Origin: Salinilacihabitans rarus
GTDB taxonomy: Archaea > Halobacteriota > Halobacteria > Halobacteriales > Natrialbaceae
Length of the DNA: 64,000 nucleotides
Assembly (NCBI RefSeq): GCF_024296665.1
Contig: NZ_CP100762.1
Span: 2,542,001 to 2,606,000 of the forward strand
Direction of reading: 5' to 3'
Shown: positions 33,596 to 42,231 of the stretch, piece by piece
Layout: every line of letters starts with the position of its first letter
How positions within the stretch are numbered: the stretch's first letter is position 1
Notes under the pieces: model-generated
Seen by the model: only the letters and a program-made list of their open reading frames with translations
The model's database searches: none
Told to the model about the DNA's origin: nothing
Program-made: the position numbers and the translations under genes

Positions 33596-34600
33596 ATGAT
33601 ATCCGACTTCCTCGAGAGCATCAAGGCGAACCTCGTTCCGGCGGTCGTCCTCTCGCTGGCCCTCGGGCTCGTGAGCGGGCAGTTCATCGGCCCCGGCGTC
33701 GCGGGCGTCCTTCAGTCGGCGGTCGTCCCGATCCTGTTCCTGATGGTCTACCCGATGATGGTCACCCTCGACCTGCGGGAACTGCTGAAGGTTCGCCGCC
33801 ACGCGGGGCTTGTCGGCGCGACTCTCCTCGTGAACTTCGGGCTCGCGCCGCTCGCGGCCGTGGGGCTGGCCCGGCTGTTCTTCGCGGGCGACCCACACTA
33901 CGCGGTCGGCCTGTACTTCATCGCGCTGATCCCGACGTCGGGGATGACCGCCGCCTGGACCGGGCTGGCGGGCGGCGACCTCGAGGGTGCGCTCGTGGCG
34001 ATGTCGGTCAACCTCCTCGCGGCGGTCGTCCTCCTGCCGGTGTACCTGTCGGCGCTGGTCGGCGCGGACGTCGGCTTCGAGCCGACGGCGCTGTACCGAC
34101 AGCTCGCGCTGATCGTCGTGCTCCCGATGATCGCCGGCGCCGTCACCCGGCGGGGGCTGCTCCGCCGGTACGGCGCCGACGACTTCAGGCGGCTCAAGCC
34201 GACCCTCGGCGGCCTCAGCTCCGCCGGGGTCGTCCTGATCGTCTTCGTCGCGATGGCGATGCGCTCCGAGAGCATCCTCGCGGACCCGGTCGCGTCGCTG
34301 GTCGTGGTCGTCCCGCTCGTCGCGTTCTACGCCGCCGTCCTCGGGATCGGAACCGTCGTCGGCTCGCTCCTGTTCGACTCCTCGCGGACCGTCGCCCTCG
34401 TGTACGCGACGAGCATGCGGAACCTCTCGATCGCGCTCGCGATCGCCGCGGCGCCCGGCTTCCCGCCCGCCGAGGCGGTGTTGCCGATCGCGCTCGCCTA
34501 CCTCCTCCAGCCGCCCCTCGGGGCGGCGTACGCCCAGTACCGCCGGACCGTCGTCGACGAGGAGGGCTCGCTCCGGGACGTGATCCCCGCGCTGGGCTGA
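33596..34600 (+). CDS. SBF-family (bile acid:Na+ symporter / ACR3-like) transporter
   Basis: A 334-residue transporter with about ten membrane spans. The segment LYFIALIPTSGMTAAWTGLA near 107-126 lies at the discontinuous helix where ACR3 arsenite exporters carry a conserved cysteine; here the residues are PTSG without cysteine, so arsenite export is doubtful. MRNLSIALAIA near 276 is a second family motif. It may carry a sodium-coupled organic anion. A TATA-like CTTTTGCC (about 33560-33567) precedes the start. No arsenic regulator genes are adjacent. Confidence 0.83.
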   Translation: MISDFLESIKANLVPAVVLSLALGLVSGQFIGPGVAGVLQSAVVPILFLMVYPMMVTLDLRELLKVRRHAGLVGATLLVNFGLAPLAAVGLARLFFAGDPHYAVGLYFIALIPTSGMTAAWTGLAGGDLEGALVAMSVNLLAAVVLLPVYLSALVGADVGFEPTALYRQLALIVVLPMIAGAVTRRGLLRRYGADDFRRLKPTLGGLSSAGVVLIVFVAMAMRSESILADPVASLVVVVPLVAFYAAVLGIGTVVGSLLFDSSRTVALVYATSMRNLSIALAIAAAPGFPPAEAVLPIALAYLLQPPLGAAYAQYRRTVVDEEGSLRDVIPALG

Positions 34601-34673
34601 GCCGACGCCGGCCGCGACGGGCCGGAACGCGCGGACCGAGCGCTTAAACGCCCCGAGCGAGTAGTCCCGATAC

Positions 34674-35231
34674 ATGCAGCACGTGAAGATTCCGCAGGAC
34701 CGGATCGGTGTTCTCATCGGCGAAGGGGGCGAGACGATGCGCCGGATCGAGTCCGAAGCCGAGGTGCGCCTCGACATCGACTCCGAGAACGGCTCGGTCG
34801 CGGTCGAGACCGTCGGCGACCCGGTCCGCGGGCTCAAGGGTCCCGACATCGTCCGCGCGATCGGCCGCGGGTTCGCCCCCGACGACGCGATGGACCTGCT
34901 GGCCGACGAGATGATGATGTTCGACGTCGTCGACATCGACGCCGCCTCGCGCAACAAGAACGACCTCAAGCGCAAGAAAGGCCGACTCATCGGCGAGGGC
35001 GGCCGCACGCGCGAACTGATGGAGGAACTCACCGGCGCGTCCGTGGTGATCTACGGCTCGACGCTGGGCGCGATCGGCACCCCCACGCAGGTCGAGGCCG
35101 TCCGCAGCGCCGCCGAGATGCTACTCGACGGCGCCCCCCACGGCGCGGTCTACTCGTTCCTGGAGGAGAAGCACAACGAGATGAAACGGCAGGGACTGCA
35201 GTACCACCGGTTCCCCGGCGGGCAGTCCTGA
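34674..35231 (+). CDS. Archaeal Dim2/Pno1-like KH-domain protein
   Basis: A 185-residue protein with two KH domains. The first has IGVLIGEGGETMRRIE near residue 11 (GxxG loop GEGG), the second KGRLIGEGGRTRELMEE near 102. It matches the archaeal counterpart of yeast Dim2/Pno1, which binds the 3' end of small-subunit rRNA during ribosome maturation. The TATA-like GCTTAAACG (34641-34649) lies about 28 bases upstream. In many archaea it is linked to rio1 and eIF1A genes; here it stands before the thermosome gene. Confidence 0.92.
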   Translation: MQHVKIPQDRIGVLIGEGGETMRRIESEAEVRLDIDSENGSVAVETVGDPVRGLKGPDIVRAIGRGFAPDDAMDLLADEMMMFDVVDIDAASRNKNDLKRKKGRLIGEGGRTRELMEELTGASVVIYGSTLGAIGTPTQVEAVRSAAEMLLDGAPHGAVYSFLEEKHNEMKRQGLQYHRFPGGQS

Positions 35232-35356
35232 CCGAGCGGCGTCGCGACCTTCGTCGTCCCCGGCCGTAGACGCTGCATAAATACCGGCTCCCAGTTCTGT
35301 CGGACATCGCTATACGGCGCCCTCGTGTTGCGGTTTGCCACGCTCCGATGCGAAGA

Positions 35357-35365
35357 TTTTATATA
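35357..35365 (+). promoter_or_regulatory. TATA box of the thermosome gene
   Basis: TTTTATATA at 35357-35365, preceded by CGAAGA as a BRE-like element, lies 27-35 bases before the ATG. It is the most canonical promoter in the window, as expected for a highly expressed heat-shock gene. Confidence 0.8.
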
Positions 35366-35391
35366 GAATAGCAATCAATCTCTCCCTGACT

Positions 35392-37080
35392 ATGGCACAA
35401 CAGATGGGTAACCAGCCCCTCATCGTTCTCTCGGAGGAGAGCCAGCGAACCTCCGGGAAAGACGCGCAGTCGATGAACATCACGGCCGGGAAGGCGGTCT
35501 CCGAGGCCGTACGCACCACGCTCGGCCCGAAGGGGATGGACAAGATGCTCGTCGACTCGACGGGCTCGGTCGTCGTCACCAACGACGGCGTCACCATCCT
35601 CAAGGAGATGGACATCGACCACCCGGCGGCCAACATGATCGTCGAGGTCGCCGAGACCCAGGAGGACGAGGTCGGCGACGGGACGACCTCGGCGGTCGTC
35701 GTCGCGGGTGAACTGCTCAAGCGCGCCGAGGACCTGCTCGAACAGGACATCCACGCGACCACGCTCGTCCAGGGCTACCGGCAGGCCGCCGAGAAGGCCC
35801 GCGAGGCGGTCGAGGAGGTCGCCATCGACGTCGAACCCGACGACGAGGAGGTCCTCAACCAGATCGCCGCGACGGCGATGACGGGCAAGGGCGCCGAGAA
35901 CGCCAAGGAACTGCTGGCCGAACTCGTCGTCGACGCCGTCCAGGCCATCGCCGACGAGGACGGCATCGACACGGACAACGTCAAGGTCGAGAAGGTCGTC
36001 GGCGGCTCGATCGAGAACTCCGAACTCGTCGAGGGCGTCATCGTCGACAAGGAGCGCGTCTCCGAGAACATGCCCTACTTCGTCGAGGACGCCAACGTCG
36101 CCATCGTCGACGGCGCCCTCGAGGTCAAAGAGACCGAGATCGACGCCGAGGTCAACGTCACCGACCCCGACCAGCTCCAGCAGTTCCTCGAACAGGAGGA
36201 ACAGCAACTCGAGGAGATGGTCGACGCGCTCGCCGACGCCGGCGCCGACGCCGTCTTCGTCGACAAGGGCATCGACGACATGGCCCAGCACTACCTCGCC
36301 CAGGAGGGCATCCTCGCGGTCCGGCGCGTGAAGTCCTCGGACGCCACGCGGCTGGCCCGCGCCACCGGCGCCCGCCCCGTCTCCGACGTCTCGGAGATCA
36401 CCGAGGACGACCTCGGCCACGCGGGTAGCGTCGCCCAGAAGGACGTCGCGGGCGACCAGCGCATCTTCGTCGAGGACGTCGAGGACGCCAAGGCCGTCAC
36501 GCTCATCCTCCGTGGCGGCACCGAGCACGTCATCGACGAGGTCGACCGCGCCATCGAGGACTCGCTGGGCGTCGTCCGCACGACCATCGAGGACGGCAAG
36601 GTGCTCGCCGGCGGCGGCGCGCCCGAGATCGAACTCTCGCTCGTGTTGCGGGACTTCGCCGACTCCGTCGGCGGCCGCGAGCAACTCGCGATCGAGGCCT
36701 TCGCCGACGCCCTCGAAGTCGTCCCGCGCACCCTCGCGGAGAACGCCGGGCTCGACCCCATCGACTCGCTCGTCGAACTCCGCAGCGCCCACGACGGCGG
36801 CGCCACCGGCGACGGGCTGGACGCCTACACCGGCGAGGTCGTCGACATGGGAGACGACGGCGTCTACGAACCCCTGCGCGTGAAGACTCAGGCCATCGAG
36901 TCGGCCACCGAGGCCGCCGTCATGCTGTTGCGCATCGACGACGTGATCGCCGCCGGCGACCTGAAAGGCGGCGGCTCCGACGACGACGAGGGCGACGACA
37001 TGCCCGCCGGCGGTATGGGCGGCGGCATGGGCGGTATGGGCGGTATGGGCGGTATGGGCGGCATGGGCGGCGCGATGTGA
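35392..37080 (+). CDS. ths: Thermosome subunit (group II chaperonin)
   Basis: A 562-residue group II chaperonin that folds proteins in an ATP-driven double ring with a built-in lid. [13 protein letters not shown] near residue 43 and [17 protein letters not shown] near 92 are the ATPase motifs, and [11 protein letters not shown] near 410 completes the site. The C-terminus is a run of GGM repeats, usual for these subunits. Other haloarchaeal subunits (two or three per genome) must be elsewhere. The start follows the strong TATA box; a longer upstream frame would begin before that promoter. Confidence 0.97.
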   Translation: MAQQMGNQPLIVLSEESQRTSGKDAQSMNITAGKAVSEAVRTTLGPKGMDKMLVDSTGSVVVTNDGVTILKEMDIDHPAANMIVEVAETQEDEVGDGTTSAVVVAGELLKRAEDLLEQDIHATTLVQGYRQAAEKAREAVEEVAIDVEPDDEEVLNQIAATAMTGKGAENAKELLAELVVDAVQAIADEDGIDTDNVKVEKVVGGSIENSELVEGVIVDKERVSENMPYFVEDANVAIVDGALEVKETEIDAEVNVTDPDQLQQFLEQEEQQLEEMVDALADAGADAVFVDKGIDDMAQHYLAQEGILAVRRVKSSDATRLARATGARPVSDVSEITEDDLGHAGSVAQKDVAGDQRIFVEDVEDAKAVTLILRGGTEHVIDEVDRAIEDSLGVVRTTIEDGKVLAGGGAPEIELSLVLRDFADSVGGREQLAIEAFADALEVVPRTLAENAGLDPIDSLVELRSAHDGGATGDGLDAYTGEVVDMGDDGVYEPLRVKTQAIESATEAAVMLLRIDDVIAAGDLKGGGSDDDEGDDMPAGGMGGGMGGMGGMGGMGGMGGAM

Positions 37081-37161
37081 GCGTCGGCCGATAGCCCGTA
37101 CTCACCCGCTGGACGCCCGACCCCCGAACCGTCGACGCGCGCGACATCGACTTCTTTCGAC

Positions 37162-37177
37162 CGCCGGCCGGCCGGCG
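37162..37177. repeat. 16-bp palindrome after the thermosome gene
   Basis: CGCCGGCCGGCCGGCG is a perfect palindrome 82 bases after the thermosome stop. It may fold as part of a transcript end, but no T-run follows it, and a chance run of CCGG is possible. Confidence 0.4.
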
Positions 37178-37240
37178 ACGGCTCCGTCCCCGGAGACGTG
37201 CATAGCATGAACTAAGTCCTGCCCCGCAATATTCGCGGCT

Positions 37241-38236
37241 ATGGAAACGCTGCTCCTGGACAGCGACGAGGTCGACGAGAACGCGCGGCTCCCGGACGTG
37301 ATCCGCGCGGTCGAGGAGGCCTTCGCGGCCTACGAGCGCGGCGACGCCCAGATGCCGCCGAAGTCCTACATCGACCTGCCCCAGTACGACGGGGACTTCC
37401 GGTCGATGCCGTCGTACATGGACGCCGGCGAGTGGGACGCGGCCGGGATCAAGTGGGTGAACGTCCACCCGAACAACCCCGCCGACCACGACCTGCCGAC
37501 CGTCATGGGGACGATGGTCTACTCCGATCCCGAGACGGCGTTCCCGCTCGCGATCATGGACGGGACGGCGCTGACGATGAAACGCACCGGCGCCGCCGCC
37601 GCGGTCGCCACCGACCACCTCGCCGTCGAGGACGCCACCAGCCTGGGACTCGTCGGCGCCGGCGTCCAGTCGTACACGCAACTGGAGGCCATCGCCGAGG
37701 TCCGGCCCATCGAGGAGGTCGTCGTCAGCGACGTCGACGACGAGCGCGTCCAGCGCTTTATCGACGCCTACGGCGACGAGTTCGACGTCCGCGACGGCTC
37801 CATCTCGGAGGCGGGGGGCTGTGACGTGCTCTCGACGGTGACGCCCGTCGAGGACCCCATCGTCGGCCCGGACGACGTCGGCGAGCACACCCACGTCAAC
37901 GCGATGGGCGCCGACGCCGAGGGCAAACACGAACTCGCCGACGACCTCCTGCTGTCGGCGACGGTCGTCATCGACGACCACGAGCAGTGTACCCACTCCG
38001 GCGAGGTCAACGTCCCCTACGGCGAGGGCGTCCTCGGCGACGAGGACATCTACGGCGAGATCGGCGAGATCGTCGTCGGCGAGCGGGACGGCCGGACGGC
38101 CGACACGGGCGTCACCGTCTTCGACTCGACCGGGCTGGCGATCCAGGACGTCGCGGCCGCCCACGTCACCTACGAGAACGCCCGCGAGGACGGGGCCGGC
38201 TACGAGTTCGGCATGATCGACACGGGCGTCCAGTAA
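37241..38236 (+). CDS. Ornithine cyclodeaminase / alanine dehydrogenase family enzyme
   Basis: A 331-residue NAD(P)-dependent enzyme of the OCD/mu-crystallin family. MKRTGAAAAVATDHLA near residue 111 is the substrate-side motif and LGLVGAGVQSYTQLEA near 138 the Rossmann loop. Archaeal members include alanine dehydrogenase; others cyclise ornithine to proline or reduce imino acids. The sequence alone does not decide between these. Given its position close to many amino-acid genes, alanine dehydrogenase is the most cautious guess. Confidence 0.85.
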   Translation: METLLLDSDEVDENARLPDVIRAVEEAFAAYERGDAQMPPKSYIDLPQYDGDFRSMPSYMDAGEWDAAGIKWVNVHPNNPADHDLPTVMGTMVYSDPETAFPLAIMDGTALTMKRTGAAAAVATDHLAVEDATSLGLVGAGVQSYTQLEAIAEVRPIEEVVVSDVDDERVQRFIDAYGDEFDVRDGSISEAGGCDVLSTVTPVEDPIVGPDDVGEHTHVNAMGADAEGKHELADDLLLSATVVIDDHEQCTHSGEVNVPYGEGVLGDEDIYGEIGEIVVGERDGRTADTGVTVFDSTGLAIQDVAAAHVTYENAREDGAGYEFGMIDTGVQ

Positions 38237-38243
38237 GCGCCGA

Positions 38244-39008
38244 TCACCACGGGTCGAACCGCCGGAGCACCGACCCCGTGATCTCGAGGCGGTCGCAGTA
38301 GGAGACGCGAGGGTCCCCCGACGGCGTCGGGAGGTCGGCGGCCGCGAACAGGTCGTTCGCCTCGATCGTCGCGTCGGCCCGCTTCAGCGGCCAGGGGTCG
38401 TGGGAGATTTCGGCGACGTAGACGCGGCCGCCGCGGGGGACGAACGTCCGCCGGCGCTCGACCAGCCAGCCCGCAAGCGAGTCGTGATCGGCGCGGCTGG
38501 CCGCCCCGCGGGGCCGGTAGACGGCCTCGAACGCCGCGGGGCGGTCGCCCTCGCGGCGGGCGCTCGCGAAGGCGATCCGGTCGTCGACGCGGGCCACCCG
38601 CTGGCGGGCGTGAAAGCAGGGGACGCCGGTCGCGTACCGGGCCGCGGTCGCCAGCAGCGGCCCGTCGAGGTCGATACTGAAGAAGTAGAGCCCGGAGAGC
38701 CCACCGCAGGTGACGTACGTCCGGAGGTTCACCTCGGGGAACGTCAGCCGGGCGGCCGGCGGCGAACCCCGGAGGCCCGTCCGGGCGAGGACGAACGGGA
38801 CGACGCTGAGCCACGCCCGCCCGTCGCGGGTCTCGAGGTCGAGCGGGGCCGGGACGTGCGGGCGGAGTCGGTCGGGGTCGACCGGCCAGTGGAAGAAGGC
38901 CCCGTCGCGCCAGGTCATCGAGAACGGGAAGGGTAACCACGGCGTCTCGGGGCCCGACCGGCGGCCGCGGCGGCGACGCTCGCGTTCGGTCGCTTCGCGC
39001 CGGCTCAT
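38244..39008 (-). CDS. DUF2071 (YqjF-like) protein
   Basis: A 254-residue protein. WRDGAFFHWPVDPDRLRPHV near residue 31, LSVVPFVLARTGLRG near 70 and FPEVNLRTYV near 93 match the DUF2071/YqjF family, related to acetoacetate decarboxylase-like beta folds. The biochemical role is unknown. A very basic N-terminal tail (RRREATERERRRR-like) precedes the domain. The ATG overlaps the stop of the small membrane-protein gene upstream, so the two share a message. Confidence 0.85.
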   Translation of the reverse strand: MSRREATERERRRRGRRSGPETPWLPFPFSMTWRDGAFFHWPVDPDRLRPHVPAPLDLETRDGRAWLSVVPFVLARTGLRGSPPAARLTFPEVNLRTYVTCGGLSGLYFFSIDLDGPLLATAARYATGVPCFHARQRVARVDDRIAFASARREGDRPAAFEAVYRPRGAASRADHDSLAGWLVERRRTFVPRGGRVYVAEISHDPWPLKRADATIEANDLFAAADLPTPSGDPRVSYCDRLEITGSVLRRFDPW

Positions 39009-39220
39009 GCTTCCTCGCCGGAGTCCGCGACCGCGTCCAGCAACCGGCTGACGAGCCACAGGATGATCGCGAACGGGAGCAACGGGAGCAGGACGATCAG
39101 CAGGCCGAGGAAGTACGCCCAGCCGATCAGGGTCATCTCCCGGTCGGGGCGGCCGTGGTACGACGGCGTGACGGTTCGCAGCGTTCGTTCGGATCCCGAT
39201 TCGTCGTCGTCCGCGCTCAT
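39005..39220 (-). CDS. Small membrane protein upstream of the DUF2071 gene
   Basis: A 71-residue protein: an acidic, Ser-rich start (MSADDDESGSERTLR), a short linker, then a hydrophobic stretch of about 30 residues (GWAYFLGLLIVLLPLLPFAI and on) forming one long or two short spans, and an acidic end. A TATA-like CTTTATCC (about 39243-39250, minus strand) fits a leaderless start at 39220. Function unknown. Confidence 0.75.
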   Translation of the reverse strand: MSADDDESGSERTLRTVTPSYHGRPDREMTLIGWAYFLGLLIVLLPLLPFAIILWLVSRLLDAVADSGEEA

Positions 39221-39330
39221 ACCACTCGTACGCGGCGACGCCGGATAAAGTAGACAGGCGACTGTCAGGAGCCGTGACGCTCCCGGCGCGGTTCGGGGCT
39301 CGACGATCGACGAGAGCCGGCGACCGCAGT

Positions 39331-42042
39331 TCAGTCCTCGATCTCGATCGCGGGCCGACCCGGCTCCGCGTTCTTCAGGACGCTCTCGTCGTCGACCGCG
39401 GCGGCGCGGACGACCCGCACCGGCGCGCCGAACTCGCGTTCGAGCAGCCACGCGGCGGCTTCGAGGGCGTCGTACTCCGCTTCGGGGCCGAGCGTCATCG
39501 ACAGCGCCTCGCGTTCGGCCTGCAGGTCCTGCCCGTAGTTTGCGGCGGCGTCACCCTGCTCGCGGATGTGAGACACCTGCATCAACTCGCCGATCAGGTT
39601 GTCGGCGTCGCTCTCGATCGCGATTTCGAGGGCGTCGTACTTCCAGTCGGGGGCGACGACGACGTCGATCCCCTTCGGGTCCTCGATGCCGGCGACGTCG
39701 ACGATCTGGCGGACGTCGGCGCGGGTGTTCTCGACCAGTTTCCGGCGTTTCTCGACGCGGTCGCGGTCGACGTCGGCGGTCGGCCACGCGGCGTCGACGA
39801 CGAAACCGTCGTCGCCGAGGTCGTCGTACAGGTCCTCGGCGAGGTGGGGCGCGACCGGCGCGAGCAGGCGCACGACGGCCGACAGCCCGCGCTCGAACGT
39901 CTCGGCGTGGGGTTCGGTGTAGTCGGCGTACTGGCGCAGCGTCCGGGTCAGGTCCTGGGTCTCCCGCAGCGCCCGGTTGAACGTCAGGTCGTCGTACTCG
40001 TCGGTGGCGATGGCGACCGTCGCGTCGATCTCGTCGTCGACGTAGCCCGCGACGGCGTCGTACTCGCCGTCGGGCTCGTCCGCTCGCGGCTGATCGCCGC
40101 TCGCGTCTTCCGCGGCGCCACGCGCCGCGCTCGCGACGAACTCCTCGACCAGCTCCTTCAGCCGCGCGAGGTAGGCGTTCGTCGAGCGGACCCCCTCCTC
40201 GCTCCAGTCGAAGTCCCGTTCGGGCTGGGCGGCCTGCATCATGAACAGCCGCGCCGTGTCGGCGCCGTACTCCTCGACGATCCGCTGGGGCGAGACGACG
40301 TTGCCCTTCGACTTCGACATCTTCTCGCCTTCTAGCTGGACCATCCCCTGGGCCAGCAGGTTGGTAAACGGCTCGCGGTGGTCGAGGCCCTCGTGGTCGG
40401 CGAGCACCTTCGTGAAGAACCGCGCGTACAGCAGGTGCATCACGGCGTGCTCGATGCCGCCGACGTACTGGTCGACCGGCATCCAGTCGTTCGCGCGCTC
40501 GCGGTCGAAGGGTGCGTCCTCGAGGTCCGGCGAGACGTACCGCAGGAAGTACCACGAGGAGTCGACGAACGTGTCCATCGTGTCCGTCTCGCGGGTCGCG
40601 TCGGCGCCGCAGTCGGGACAGGTCGTCTCCTTCCACTCCTCGGCGGCGTCCAGCGGGTTGCCGGTGGTGTTGATGAACGCCGGCAGTTCGACCGGCAGGT
40701 CCTCCTCGGGGACCAGCACCGGGCCGCAGTCCTCGCAGTGGACGACCGGGATCGGCGTCCCCCAGTAGCGCTGGCGGGAGATGCCCCAGTCGCGAAGCTG
40801 GTACTGGGTGGCGTGTTCGGCGCCCTCGACGTCCTCGGTGATCCGCTCGCGAGCGGTCTCGCTGTCCAGCCCGGAGTAGTCCCCGGAGTTGACGAGCACG
40901 CCGTCGTCGGTGAACGCCCCCTCGCTGACGTCCGGGGCCTCGGGGACGGTCTCGCCGTCCCAGTCCTCGGGTTCGGGCGCGATCACGGGGACGACGTCCT
41001 CGCCCATCTTCGAGGCGAAGACGTGGTCCCGGTCGTCGTGGCCGGGGACGCCCATCAGCGCGCCGGTCCCGACGTCCGAGAGGACGAAGTCCGCCACGTA
41101 GACGGGAATCTCCTCGCCGGTGACGGGGTTGGTGGCGGTCAGGCCGGTCTCGACCCCCTCGGGTTCGTCGCCCTCGGGGTCGGCCTCGTGCTCGACGAAG
41201 TGGCGAACCGCCTCGTCTTCCGCCGCGAGGTCCTCGCTGATCGGGTGGTCCGGCGCGAGCGCGAAGAAGGTTGCGCCGTAGATGGTGTCGACGCGGGTGG
41301 TGAAGGCCTCGACCTCGCCGTAGCCCTCCACGCTAAATTCGAGTTCCGTCCCCTCCTGCCGGCCGATCCAGTTGCGCTGCATCTGGCGCACCGAGTTGGG
41401 CCACCCCTCCAGGTCGTCGATCGCTTCCAGCAGTTCGTCCGCGTACTCGGTGATCTTCAGGAACCACTGGTCGAGTTCGCGCGTCTCGACGGGCGTGTCA
41501 CAGCGCCAGCACAGTTCGGCCTCGCCCTCGACCTGCTCGTCGGCGAGGACGGTCTCGCAGTGGGGACACCAGTTGACCTCGGCGTCGCGCCGTTCCACGA
41601 GGCCCGCCTCGTGGAACCGGCGGAACAGCCACTGGTTCCACCGGTAGTAGTCGGGGGTGCAGGTGGTGACCTCCCGCTCCCAGTCGTAGCCAAAGCCCAT
41701 CGCGTCCATCTGCTCGCGCATCGTCTCGATGCAGTCGAACGTCCAGTCCCGTGGGTTGGTGTCGCGCTCCTTGGCCGCGTTCTCGGCGGGGAGGCCGAAC
41801 GCGTCCCACCCCATCGGGTGGAGCACCTCGTCGCCGCGCATCCGCCGGTAGCGGGCGTACGCGTCCGTGATCGTGTAGTTGCGGACGTGCCCCATGTGGA
41901 GTTTGCCCGAGGGGTACGGGTACATCCCGAGGACGTACGTCGGATCGTCGACGTCGTCGGGCGTTCGATAGACGTCCGCGTCGTCCCACGCCTCCTGCCA
42001 GCGTCGTTCGACCCTCGCGTGGTCGTATCCCCGTTGACTCAT
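39331..42042 (-). CDS. leuS: Leucyl-tRNA synthetase with bacterial-type core and archaeal-type C-terminus
   Basis: A 903-residue class I synthetase. YPYPSGKLHMGHVRNYT near residue 41 (HMGH motif), HPMGWDAFGLPAENAA and FGYDWEREVTTCTPDYYRWNQ are hallmarks of bacterial LeuRS, as is the editing-domain block TTRVDTIYGATFFALAPDHP. EGEKMSKSKGN near 571 is the KMSKS loop. In contrast the last 140 residues (DVRQIVDVAGIEDP, VVVAPDWKYDAL) match the archaeal C-terminal tRNA-binding region. Such chimeras are known in Natrialba magadii. Residues 640-655 are an extra insertion. It has its own TATA-like GGTATACGG (about 42067-42075). Confidence 0.96.
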   Translation of the reverse strand: MSQRGYDHARVERRWQEAWDDADVYRTPDDVDDPTYVLGMYPYPSGKLHMGHVRNYTITDAYARYRRMRGDEVLHPMGWDAFGLPAENAAKERDTNPRDWTFDCIETMREQMDAMGFGYDWEREVTTCTPDYYRWNQWLFRRFHEAGLVERRDAEVNWCPHCETVLADEQVEGEAELCWRCDTPVETRELDQWFLKITEYADELLEAIDDLEGWPNSVRQMQRNWIGRQEGTELEFSVEGYGEVEAFTTRVDTIYGATFFALAPDHPISEDLAAEDEAVRHFVEHEADPEGDEPEGVETGLTATNPVTGEEIPVYVADFVLSDVGTGALMGVPGHDDRDHVFASKMGEDVVPVIAPEPEDWDGETVPEAPDVSEGAFTDDGVLVNSGDYSGLDSETARERITEDVEGAEHATQYQLRDWGISRQRYWGTPIPVVHCEDCGPVLVPEEDLPVELPAFINTTGNPLDAAEEWKETTCPDCGADATRETDTMDTFVDSSWYFLRYVSPDLEDAPFDRERANDWMPVDQYVGGIEHAVMHLLYARFFTKVLADHEGLDHREPFTNLLAQGMVQLEGEKMSKSKGNVVSPQRIVEEYGADTARLFMMQAAQPERDFDWSEEGVRSTNAYLARLKELVEEFVASAARGAAEDASGDQPRADEPDGEYDAVAGYVDDEIDATVAIATDEYDDLTFNRALRETQDLTRTLRQYADYTEPHAETFERGLSAVVRLLAPVAPHLAEDLYDDLGDDGFVVDAAWPTADVDRDRVEKRRKLVENTRADVRQIVDVAGIEDPKGIDVVVAPDWKYDALEIAIESDADNLIGELMQVSHIREQGDAAANYGQDLQAEREALSMTLGPEAEYDALEAAAWLLEREFGAPVRVVRAAAVDDESVLKNAEPGRPAIEIED
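40078..40125 (-). repeat. In-frame insertion inside leuS, related to the one in argH
   Basis: Read on the coding strand these 48 bases encode ARGAAEDASGDQPRAD. The argH insertion encodes ERGSANNASGDEPRAN in the same frame. The blocks ACGCGAGCGG and CCGCGAGCG are identical in both. It lies between the catalytic core and the anticodon-binding domain, in a variable loop. Confidence 0.6.
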
Positions 42043-42231
42043 TTGTGTACCAGTGCGCCCGAGGGAGCCGTATACCTTCGCATCTTCGCTCGTTCCGCGT
42101 CGGCGCTCTCGCTTACAGTTCGGGCGACCCTCCCTCGGCGACGTCAGCGAGAGCACGGCCGACGCGCGACGAGGAACACGACCGACTGCCACCGTCGGGG
42201 CTCGGACGTTCTGGCCGCTCGACGGCGGTCG

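Noticed and set aside
33596-34600. Arsenite exporter ACR3
   Set aside because: The fold is right, but the conserved cysteine of the arsenite site is missing and no arsenic regulator or reductase is near, so only the broader SBF family is claimed.
37013-37074. Tandem GGTATGGGC-type repeat
   Set aside because: It encodes the GGM tail normal for thermosome subunits, so it is not a separate repeat element.
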